Shown one piece after another: positions 1-5,565 of a stretch of DNA of 8,338 nucleotides. Under the pieces are notes generated by a model. The model did not search any database. It saw only the letters and a program-made list of their open reading frames with translations, and was not told where the DNA came from. Source of the stretch: Desulfatitalea sp. (GTDB taxonomy: Bacteria; Desulfobacterota; Desulfobacteria; Desulfobacterales; Desulfosarcinaceae); contig JAGTVD010000519.1 of NCBI GenBank assembly GCA_018224505.1, positions 1 through 8,338 on the forward strand, given 5' to 3'. Numbering within the stretch: the first letter of the stretch is position 1; each line of letters opens with the position of its first letter. The position numbers were made by a program, and so were the translations under genes.

Positions 1-850
1 CATTCCCGCCACGGTGGCCATCGAGCAGGAAATCGCACCTAATGTGGCGGCCATCCTGGCCAATCCCATCCAGATCCATCAGGTGGTCATGAATCTGTGC
101 ACCAACGCCGCGCATGCCATGCTGCCCGATGGCGGGTTGCTGCGGGTTTGCCTCGATCATTGGCGGATGGACAAGGAGGCGTTGAGCCAACATGGCCCGA
201 TTGCGGCGGGCGACTATGTGCGCCTGCGGGTTTCGGACACCGGTACCGGCATGTCCGCGGAGCTGGTGCAACGCATCTTCGAACCCTTTTTCACCACTAA
301 ACCCCAGGGTGAAGGGACCGGCATGGGGCTCTCGGTGGTGCTGGGCGTGGTGCAGGCCCACGATGGGGCCATCCGGGTGCGGAGCACACCGGGCGAAGGC
401 TCCTGCTTTGAGGTGCTGCTGCCGGTGGCGACACGGACGGCACCGATGGATATGACGGCAGCCGGACCGCCCCCCGGGGGAACGGAACGGATCCTGCTGG
501 TGGACGACGAAAGCGCCCTGCTCCACATGGGCAACCAGGTGCTATCCAAACTGGGTTACCGGGTGACCGTCGCCCAGGATCCGAGGGAGGCGCTGGCGCT
601 GTTTGACCGGGAACCCCGGGCCTTCGACCTGGTGATCACCGATCTGACCATGCCCCATCTCATCGGAACCGAATTGGCCCGCCGGCTGCTGGCCATTCGA
701 CCCGATTTGCCCATCCTGCTGTGCACGGGCTATGGAGATGCGGTGGCCAACGGCGACCTTCAAACGCTGGGCATTCGCGAGCTGATTCTCAAGCCCCTGC
801 TTCGAAGTGAGCTGGCCGTCGCCATCCGTCGGGCGCTGGCCGCGAATTGA
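1..850 (+). CDS. Hybrid sensor histidine kinase, C-terminal part (HATPase + receiver), 5' partial
   Basis: The C-terminal end of a two-component hybrid kinase; the sensor and phospho-accepting His domain lie off the left edge. The frame is open from base 2, so the GTG at 14 is not taken as the start. Residues below are counted from that GTG. The HATPase domain covers about 1-138: N-box NLCTNA (27-32), G1 box DTGTGM (75-80), F-box FEPFFTTK (89-96) and G2 box GTGMGLS (101-107). After a short Pro/Gly-rich linker, a CheY-like receiver domain (about 158-275) shows the acidic pair D164-D165, phospho-acceptor D210 in VITDLTMP, T238 and K260 in LKP. All catalytic positions are present, so both modules look active. 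The boxes resemble the NtrB/PAS-kinase type found in delta-proteobacteria, where a C-terminal receiver usually serves a phosphorelay or feedback role (family knowledge). The signal sensed cannot be told. It ends 3 bp from the convergent feoB stop. Confidence 0.93.
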   Translation, partial: IPATVAIEQEIAPNVAAILANPIQIHQVVMNLCTNAAHAMLPDGGLLRVCLDHWRMDKEALSQHGPIAAGDYVRLRVSDTGTGMSAELVQRIFEPFFTTKPQGEGTGMGLSVVLGVVQAHDGAIRVRSTPGEGSCFEVLLPVATRTAPMDMTAAGPPPGGTERILLVDDESALLHMGNQVLSKLGYRVTVAQDPREALALFDREPRAFDLVITDLTMPHLIGTELARRLLAIRPDLPILLCTGYGDAVANGDLQTLGIRELILKPLLRSELAVAIRRALAAN

Positions 851-853
851 ATA

Positions 854-3061
854 TTATCCCAGTCCCAGCAGACGTCCGCCCTGGTAGATGATCAAGGCCA
901 TCAGCCAAGCCATGCCCGTGCTGTAAACAATGCTGAACATCATCCATTTGATCGACCCGGTCTCTCGCCGGATGGCGGCGACCGTGGCCACGCAAGGCAT
1001 GTAAAGCAGCACAAAAACCATCATGGCCATGGCGGAGAGGCCGGTCATGCCCGAGGCGCGCAATGCACCCCGCAGGGCCTGTTCCGTCGACTGCTCGTCA
1101 TCTGTGATGGCGTAGAGTACGCCCAGGGTGCTTACGACGATCTCCTTGGCCACAAACCCGCTTAACAGCGCGATGCCGCCGCGCCAATCCACGCCGATGG
1201 GGGCGAAAAAAGGCGCCATGCCATGCCCCAGCCGTCCGAGCAGGGATTGCTCGGCCTGGGTGGCCTGAGTGCGACGTTCCAGATCGGCCAATGCATCGCT
1301 GCGCCAGGTCTCGAGGGCATCCTGTTCCTCTTCACCGGTCTGGACGGCCGATTGTGCGACGAAACGGTCCTCGATCCGCGCCTGATCCACCGCGTGCCGC
1401 TCCTGGATTTCGGTCGGCCGGGGAAAATTGGCCAGCCCCCAGACCACCACCGAACCGATCAGGATGACGCCTCCCATGCGCTTGATGAAAATTTTGCTGC
1501 GATCCCACATATGAATGGTCAGACTTTTCAGCATGGGAATGCGGTAGGGCGGTAATTCCATGACAAAGGGCGCATCGGCGCCCCGGAACAGAACGGATCG
1601 GAAGAGCCGCCCGGTGGCGATGGAAAAGACGATGCCGATCAGATAAATCGCAAAGATCACCGTGCCGGCCTTGGCCCCGAAGAAGGCGCCGGCCAGGATG
1701 GTGTATACCGGCAGTTTGGCGGAGCAGGACATGAAGGGCGTAATGAGAATGGTCAGAATCCGGTCTTTCTGGCTCTCCAGGGTGCGGGTGGCCATGATGG
1801 CCGGTACATTGCAGCCGAAACCCATGAGCATGGGGATGAACGATTTGCCGTGCAGCCCCACCAGGTGCATGATTTTGTCCATCAGGAAGGCGGCGCGGGC
1901 CATGTAACCGGTGTCTTCGAAAAGGGCGATGCAGAAAAAGAGGATCAGGATATTGGGCAGGAAAACGGCCACCGTGCCGACGCCCTGGATTATGCCGTCC
2001 AGCACCAGTTCCTTGAGCAGCCCGTCGGGGAGCAGATATCCCATCCCGGCCGCCAGCAGGCCGAACCCTTCCTCGATCACCACCTGGGGATATTGCCCCA
2101 GCGTAAAGGTCAGCTGAAACATGGCCCAGATGAAGAAAAAGAAGATGGGCATGCCCACGAAGCGATTGGTCAGCACCAGGTCGATGGCGCGCGAGATATC
2201 CACCCGCTGGATGGTGGTGGTGGTCAGCACCTCTTTGATGATGCCGGAGATGAACCCGTAGCGCTCGTCAGTGGTGACGATTTCAGGCTCGTCATTGAAG
2301 CGGTCCGACAGATAGTCCCGTTGCTTGCGGGCGGCCGCCAACAGCGCGGCGCCGCGCTCACCGGCCAGGGCCGCCACCCGCTCCTGGACGATGGTATCGT
2401 TCTCGATCAGCTTGATCGCGGTCCACCGGGGGTGATAGGGCAGCGCATCCTCCATCTGCGCGTCCAGCACCTGCTGGAGCGCCTCGATGGCTTTTTCCAC
2501 TTCCTGGTTGTAACGCACCTTGCGTTTTTGGGGTACGTCCTTGTCGGAAAGCGCCAGGTCCACGGCGGCCGACAGCAGTTCGTCGATGCCCTGTTGCCGG
2601 TTGCCCACGGTCTGCACCACCGGTACATCCAGCAATTCGGACAATTTGGGGGCGTCGATTTTGGCCCCCCGGGCCGTGGCCAGATCCATCATATTGAGAG
2701 CAAACACCACCTTGCAATCCAGCTCCCGCAGCTGGGTGGCCAGGTAGAGACTGCGCTCGAGATTGGAAGTGTCGATGATGTCGATGACCACATCGGGGCG
2801 GTCATCCAGGATGAAGTTGCGGGCAACGATCTCTTCGATGGAAAAGGGCGTGAGGCTGTAAGTGCCGGGCAAATCCACAATTTTAAGGGTGTGGCCCCGC
2901 CATTGGATCACCCCCTCTTTCTTTTCCACCGTCACACCCGGCCAATTGCCGACTTTCTGGCGAGTGCCGGTCAGGGCGTTGAAGATGGTTGTTTTGCCCG
3001 AGTTGGGATTGCCGGCCAGGGCGATGGTCAAAACGCGGTGTGCCATGTGCGGATTCTTCAT
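854..3061 (-). CDS. feoB: Ferrous iron transport protein B (FeoB)
   Basis: Inner-membrane Fe(II) uptake protein, 735 residues, near the usual length for the family (E. coli FeoB is about 770). The N-terminal G-protein domain shows G1 GNPNSGKT (17-24), the G2 Thr in PGVTVEKK (41-48), G3 DLPGTYSL (63-70) and G4 NMMD (123-126), followed by a helical GDI-like region to about 290. The membrane part starts with the hydrophobic stretch at 303-320. It carries the two conserved gate motifs: GCNVPAIMATRTLE (416-429) and the Cys-Ser segment MSCSAKLPVYTILAGAFF (444-461). Further segments lie near 464-483, 529-545, 626-650, 674-698 and 706-726. A charged stretch at about 548-605 (rich in Glu, Gln and Arg) separates two membrane parts. 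Start: the ATG overlaps the feoA stop as ATGA, indicating translational coupling; no good SD is visible. A second ATG at codon 6 is possible. No FeoC gene follows. Confidence 0.97.
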   Translation of the reverse strand: MKNPHMAHRVLTIALAGNPNSGKTTIFNALTGTRQKVGNWPGVTVEKKEGVIQWRGHTLKIVDLPGTYSLTPFSIEEIVARNFILDDRPDVVIDIIDTSNLERSLYLATQLRELDCKVVFALNMMDLATARGAKIDAPKLSELLDVPVVQTVGNRQQGIDELLSAAVDLALSDKDVPQKRKVRYNQEVEKAIEALQQVLDAQMEDALPYHPRWTAIKLIENDTIVQERVAALAGERGAALLAAARKQRDYLSDRFNDEPEIVTTDERYGFISGIIKEVLTTTTIQRVDISRAIDLVLTNRFVGMPIFFFFIWAMFQLTFTLGQYPQVVIEEGFGLLAAGMGYLLPDGLLKELVLDGIIQGVGTVAVFLPNILILFFCIALFEDTGYMARAAFLMDKIMHLVGLHGKSFIPMLMGFGCNVPAIMATRTLESQKDRILTILITPFMSCSAKLPVYTILAGAFFGAKAGTVIFAIYLIGIVFSIATGRLFRSVLFRGADAPFVMELPPYRIPMLKSLTIHMWDRSKIFIKRMGGVILIGSVVVWGLANFPRPTEIQERHAVDQARIEDRFVAQSAVQTGEEEQDALETWRSDALADLERRTQATQAEQSLLGRLGHGMAPFFAPIGVDWRGGIALLSGFVAKEIVVSTLGVLYAITDDEQSTEQALRGALRASGMTGLSAMAMMVFVLLYMPCVATVAAIRRETGSIKWMMFSIVYSTGMAWLMALIIYQGGRLLGLG

Positions 3062-3291
3062 TGAATATCATCCACGATGATTTCGGCGGCCTCCTCCACG
3101 CGCAGTGAAATATGCATGCCCCTGACGATCAGCTCAATGGGATCCTTCAGGGGCGCGTACTTTTCCACATGCACACGCACGCCCTTGAGCATGCCCATTT
3201 CCAGAATCCGGCGCCGCAGCGCACCGCTGCCGCCGACGCGCTCGATCACCGCCGAATGGCCCTGCTTGACTTCACTCAACCGTACGGACAT
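3058..3291 (-). CDS. feoA: Ferrous iron transport protein A (FeoA)
   Basis: A 77-residue cytosolic SH3-like protein that partners FeoB. The sequence shows the typical pattern: LSEVKQGHSAVIERVGG at the start, the RRRILEMGMLKGVRV core (about 27-40, where FeoA/DtxR-SH3 proteins have an LxxMGL/MxxGxxV signature), and the IELIVRGMHISLRVEEAAEI strand region at the C-terminus. The length fits the family (about 75-85). The ATG is preceded by GGAG (3299-3302) with 7 bases spacing. The stop codon overlaps the feoB ATG by four bases, so the two form one coupled operon. FeoA is needed for FeoB-mediated Fe(II) uptake in other bacteria, probably by contacting its G-protein domain (family knowledge). Confidence 0.95.
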   Translation of the reverse strand: MSVRLSEVKQGHSAVIERVGGSGALRRRILEMGMLKGVRVHVEKYAPLKDPIELIVRGMHISLRVEEAAEIIVDDIQ

Positions 3292-3298
3292 CGCACCA

Positions 3299-3302
3299 CT
3301 CC
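3299..3302 (-). promoter_or_regulatory. Ribosome binding site of feoA
   Basis: GGAG on the - strand, 7 bases before the feoA ATG at 3291. It supports this start. Confidence 0.7.
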
Positions 3303-3364
3303 ATCTATCGCCGGGTCAGGGGAACATCGCGTCCATCCATAAATGCCATCTGAGTAAAACGGGG

Positions 3365-3393
3365 ACTCTAATGGTGGGGGGGGTCTATGTCAA
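3365..3393 (-). promoter_or_regulatory. Sigma-70-type promoter of feoAB with a C8 spacer tract
   Basis: On the - strand a perfect -35 TTGACA (3393-3388) is followed by exactly 17 bases and a -10 TAGAGT (3370-3365; 4 of 6 matches to TATAAT). The predicted start is near 3358, giving a leader of about 67 bases before feoA. Eight of the 17 spacer bases are an unbroken run of C (G on the + strand, 3376-3383). I see no convincing Fur box (GATAATGATAATCATTATC type) over or near it, so iron control, if present, is through a site I cannot recognise. Confidence 0.65.
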
Positions 3394-3400
3394 GAAGCAA

Positions 3401-3700
3401 TCAGGCGCTTTCGGGGGGGTCGGTGTTGCGGGGGGGTGGGATATATTGGCGCGATACCTGCTCGTCTTTTAAAAAATCGTAAAGCCGGCCGCTGTAGCGG
3501 CACTGGATCATGTCACGGATTTTGCGCATCAGATATTCCCGGGTGACGCCTTCACCGTCAATTCCCAGCCGGAAGGCCAGCATCCTCTGGAGGGCCACGT
3601 CGTCCTGATCCCGTGACGGCACCATGCGCATGATATTGCGCAACATGGTATGCATCGGCCCACCACGCTCCTCGATGGCGATCACTTTCTCGTCCTGCAT
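3401..3700 (-). CDS. Hypothetical protein, 99 residues
   Basis: I do not recognise this small protein. It is soluble and charged, with no signal peptide or membrane segment. Visible features: a short N-terminal part (MQDEKVIAIEERGG), a central region likely to be helical (about 16-80, with many Arg, Met and Asp), two cysteine-free halves around a single Cys (CRYSGRLYDFL), and a Pro-rich tail (YIPPPRNTDPPESA). The start is set at the ATG at 3700 because GGAGG (3708-3712) lies 7 bases before it; a GTG six codons upstream is in frame but overlaps that SD. It stands as its own unit: a putative promoter lies upstream (3822-3849), and the feoAB promoter begins 8 bases after its stop. Two G7 runs on the + strand (3413-3419, 3430-3436) encode its tail prolines, so tract-length change would alter its C-terminus. 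The good SD and GC-rich codon pattern support it as a real gene. Confidence 0.7.
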   Translation of the reverse strand: MQDEKVIAIEERGGPMHTMLRNIMRMVPSRDQDDVALQRMLAFRLGIDGEGVTREYLMRKIRDMIQCRYSGRLYDFLKDEQVSRQYIPPPRNTDPPESA

Positions 3701-3707
3701 GCCCTTG

Positions 3708-3712
3708 CCTCC
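3708..3712 (-). promoter_or_regulatory. Ribosome binding site that decides the start of the 99-residue gene
   Basis: GGAGG on the - strand, 7 bases before ATG 3700. It favours this ATG over the in-frame GTG at 3718, whose second to fourth codons contain the same GGAGG. Confidence 0.75.
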
Positions 3713-3772
3713 ATCCACACCTGGGGTGCCCGACTGTCAAAGGGCATCCATTTTGTCGACACCACATACCAC

Positions 3773-3808
3773 TTGCCACGTATCCGTCGAATGACACATC
3801 AGTGGCAA
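3773..3808. repeat. Inverted repeat TTGCCAC-N22-GTGGCAA
   Basis: Perfect 7-base arms (3773-3779 and 3802-3808) with 22 bases between them, in the 5' leader of the 99-residue gene, downstream of its putative -10. It could be an operator or a leader stem. Nothing else supports a function. Confidence 0.35.
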
Positions 3809-3821
3809 ATTCATAAATCGT

Positions 3822-3849
3822 ATAATAAGGGGTCGACAGGGATTTGCAA
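3822..3849 (-). promoter_or_regulatory. Putative promoter of the 99-residue gene
   Basis: On the - strand TTGCAA (3849-3844; 4 of 6 to TTGACA), a 16-base spacer, then TATTAT (3827-3822; 5 of 6 to TATAAT). The leader would be about 115 bases. It sits in the 174-bp gap after the CheX/FliN gene, which shows no intrinsic terminator, so read-through from upstream is also possible. Confidence 0.4.
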
Positions 3850-3874
3850 CGCAGGAACTGATTTTTTAGGCGCA

Positions 3875-5236
3875 CTAACGAAAACTCTTCACCCGTTCGC
3901 GGCGACTGACAATCTCCACGATGCGGATGCCGTACTTCTCTTTTTCCACCACCACCTCTCCCTTGGCGATCAGGGTCTCGTTGATCAGGATGTCCACCGG
4001 CTCACCCTCCAGTTGAACCAACTCCACCACCGATCCATGCCCCAATTTGAGCACATCGTGGATACGCTGGTGGGTGCGTCCCAGCTCCACGGTCAGCTCC
4101 AGGGGAATTTCCATGATCAGGCTCAGGTTGCGCAGCTCATCGTCCAGCTCGGCGCCGTCCGCCTGGCGGGCGTCCCCACTGCCGGCCGCCTGGCCGTCCG
4201 CCCCCTGCCGGTCATCGGCCCGCACATCGTCCCGCTTGATGCCCGCATCCACGATGATGGTGCTGCCCCCGCAGGAGAATAGAAAGCGCTGGGTCTTGAT
4301 GATGTTCAGGGCTTCAACGCGGAAATCGCGGCCATTGGTGATTGCAGGCGTGGACAACACACAGGACAGTCCGGCATCCACGAAAGCGGATTTGAGGTTG
4401 CCGCCGATGATGTTGCTCATCTCCCGGAGCACATCGAACACCTCTTCGTCACTCTCAATATCCGCCTCGTCCATTTGAAGCATGGACGCGGTCATTTTGC
4501 GCGCAAAGTCATCATTGACTTGGATGTTGAACAACCCCTGCACATCACCGGCGAAGGTGACGCTGCCCACCGTCCGCATCTCTTCCCGGAAGCCCGGCGG
4601 GACCTCGGCGATGTTCTCCGTTTCCATGGACAGCATGGTGTAGAACACATCAATGACCGCGTTGATGACCGTGGTGGGGATATCCACCGAATTGATCTTG
4701 GCGCGGATCTGGTCGCCGTCCAAACTGGCCATTCCAGCGATTTCCGCCCGGGCGCCGATATCCTCCTTGAGGGTGATTTCGACCAGGATCTCCTGTTTCT
4801 TGTATCTGAAGATCCATTTGTGCAGATCGCCCATCTTGCTCGGTTCGATTTTGAAATCGGAGCCCCGGGTAATTGATGGCGTGGAGATGACACATGCCAG
4901 ATCGGCATCCAGAAAATCACTTTTCAGGTTGCCGGAGATGATGTTGGCCAGCTCGCCCAGAACATCCTTGACCTCTTCCTGATTGTCGAGCCCCTCCTCC
5001 TCGATGCCCAGCATGGCAGCGGTGATGTGGCGCGCAAACCCCTGGCTGACATGCAGGCTCAAGGTGCCGACCACCTCACCCGCAAAGTGCACGGCTCCCA
5101 CCAGGCGCTGCTCGTTGAGGCCGGGGTCGGTCACCATACCGACCTTGGCCAACGTCATGTCGAGCATGGTTTCGAATGTCTCGATCACGCAATTGGTGAT
5201 TGTTTTTTCAACAGCCGTGATTCGGATTTTTTTCAT
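3875..5236 (-). CDS. Tandem CheX-CheX-FliN (SpoA) fusion protein, likely CheY-P phosphatase at the flagellar switch
   Basis: A 453-residue cytosolic protein with three modules. Two CheX/CheC-like domains (about 1-160 and 180-335) are clear copies of each other: DVLGELANIISGNLKS (91-106) matches DVLREMSNIIGGNLKS (268-283). Both keep the CheC-family phosphatase signature: D91-E95-N98 with P120, and D268-E272-N275 with P297 (D-x3-E-x2-N, with Pro 22 residues after the Asn). An Asp/Gly/Ala-rich linker (about 333-365) leads to a FliN/SpoA domain (367-446) with the typical ELGRTHQRIHDVLKLGHGSVVEL and GEPVDILINETLIAKGEVVVEKEKYGIRI blocks. By family knowledge, CheC/CheX/FliY remove phosphate from CheY-P, and FliN domains build the C-ring; FliY of Gram-positives combines one CheC with FliN. 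This protein differs in having two full CheX-like copies. ATG 5236 has GGGGA nine bases upstream and an in-frame stop just before it. No flagellar or che genes lie beside it. Targeting to the motor is inferred. Confidence 0.85.
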   Translation of the reverse strand: MKKIRITAVEKTITNCVIETFETMLDMTLAKVGMVTDPGLNEQRLVGAVHFAGEVVGTLSLHVSQGFARHITAAMLGIEEEGLDNQEEVKDVLGELANIISGNLKSDFLDADLACVISTPSITRGSDFKIEPSKMGDLHKWIFRYKKQEILVEITLKEDIGARAEIAGMASLDGDQIRAKINSVDIPTTVINAVIDVFYTMLSMETENIAEVPPGFREEMRTVGSVTFAGDVQGLFNIQVNDDFARKMTASMLQMDEADIESDEEVFDVLREMSNIIGGNLKSAFVDAGLSCVLSTPAITNGRDFRVEALNIIKTQRFLFSCGGSTIIVDAGIKRDDVRADDRQGADGQAAGSGDARQADGAELDDELRNLSLIMEIPLELTVELGRTHQRIHDVLKLGHGSVVELVQLEGEPVDILINETLIAKGEVVVEKEKYGIRIVEIVSRRERVKSFR

Positions 5237-5245
5237 CCAATGTCA

Positions 5246-5250
5246 TCCCC
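5246..5250 (-). promoter_or_regulatory. Weak ribosome binding site of the CheX-CheX-FliN gene
   Basis: GGGGA on the - strand, 9 bases before ATG 5236. It is an imperfect SD, but an in-frame TGA just upstream excludes a longer protein. Confidence 0.5.
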
Positions 5251-5286
5251 AACAAATGTGGTCCCCGGCGCCTGCATGATGGCCAT

Positions 5287-5312
5287 TGTCACATATTTGA
5301 CAGACCTGTCAC
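5287..5312. promoter_or_regulatory. Operator-like cluster of TGTCA/TGACA half-sites
   Basis: TGTCAC (5287-5292) is followed by TGACAG-AC-CTGTCA (5298-5311), a perfect inverted repeat with 6-base arms and a 2-base centre. Three half-sites of the same motif lie within 26 bases, in the predicted leader of the CheX-CheX-FliN gene and next to a TATAAA (- strand, 5319-5314). It resembles a binding site for a dimeric regulator. The regulator is unknown. Confidence 0.4.
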
Positions 5313-5420
5313 CTTTATACCGCTCATCGACCGGCAACAGGCTCTATCAGGGCCAAAACAGCTTGTCGCCCGGCCTGTTCACCGGCGATCATGCGTACGG
5401 CGCGATGTTCATCCGAACTG

Positions 5421-5438
5421 TTGCAAAATAAGGGCCAA
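5421..5438 (-). promoter_or_regulatory. Sigma-54 (-24/-12) promoter upstream of the CheX-CheX-FliN gene
   Basis: The - strand reads TTGGCCCTTATTTTGCAA (5438-5421). GG (5436-5435) and GC (5424-5423) are separated by exactly 10 bases, as the RpoN consensus TGGCACG-N4-TTGCA requires. TGGC and TTGCA are intact; within the -24 block the CACG part reads CCCT. Transcription would start near 5411, leaving about 175 bases of leader before ATG 5236. Sigma-54 control of motility genes is common in proteobacteria. Confidence 0.6.
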
Positions 5439-5470
5439 GGCAATAAGGATGGCGGGCGGGAGCACCTCCT

Positions 5471-5489
5471 AAGCAGTCGCGACTTGCTT
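5471..5489. promoter_or_regulatory. Near-palindrome upstream of the sigma-54 promoter (possible activator site)
   Basis: AAGCA-GTCGCGAC-T-TGCTT: an 8-base perfect palindrome GTCGCGAC flanked by matching AAGCA/TGCTT arms with one extra base. It lies between the fhs terminator and the -24 element, centred about 70 bases before the predicted start. A sigma-54 promoter needs an enhancer-binding activator, and this is the best candidate site. Confidence 0.4.
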
Positions 5490-5503
5490 TGGATAAACGA
5501 TTC

Positions 5504-5535
5504 AAAAAAAACGCCCCGGCCGAAGCCGGGGCGTT
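5504..5535 (-). terminator. Intrinsic terminator of fhs
   Basis: On the - strand an 11-bp perfect stem (5535-5525 with 5520-5510; AACGCCCCGGC pairing with GCCGGGGCGTT) closes a TTCG tetraloop (5524-5521) and runs straight into a T8 tract (5511-5504). It lies 30 bases after the fhs stop. It separates fhs transcription from the CheX-CheX-FliN gene. Confidence 0.95.
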
Positions 5536-5565
5536 GAGGGTGCAATCAGATCCGTCGTTACTGAT

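Noticed and set aside
1850..3064. 404-codon open frame on the + strand opposite feoB
   Set aside because: It is rich in His, Gln and Asp with no recognisable family, and lies exactly over the conserved FeoB G-domain and gate coding sequence. It is a GC-rich antisense shadow.
3292..3400. Fur box upstream of feoA
   Set aside because: Expected for an iron-uptake operon, but I found no stretch near the promoter with convincing similarity to the Fur consensus.
3766..3784. Sigma-54-like TGGCAAGTGGTATGTG before the 99-residue gene
   Set aside because: The -12 GC is replaced by GT, and a sigma-70-type pair lies upstream.
3558..3875. 105-codon - strand frame overlapping the 99-residue gene
   Set aside because: It runs through the promoter and leader, has no SD, and is in another frame from the well-supported 99-residue gene.
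5340..5357. Second sigma-54-like site (TTGGCCCTGATAGAGCC on the - strand)
   Set aside because: GG and GC are correctly spaced, but the -12 block reads GAGC instead of TTGC; the site at 5421-5438 is much better.
5324..5545. 73-codon - strand frame in the gap before the CheX-FliN gene
   Set aside because: It would begin inside the fhs terminator stem and read through the sigma-54 promoter. Its residues show no domain pattern.
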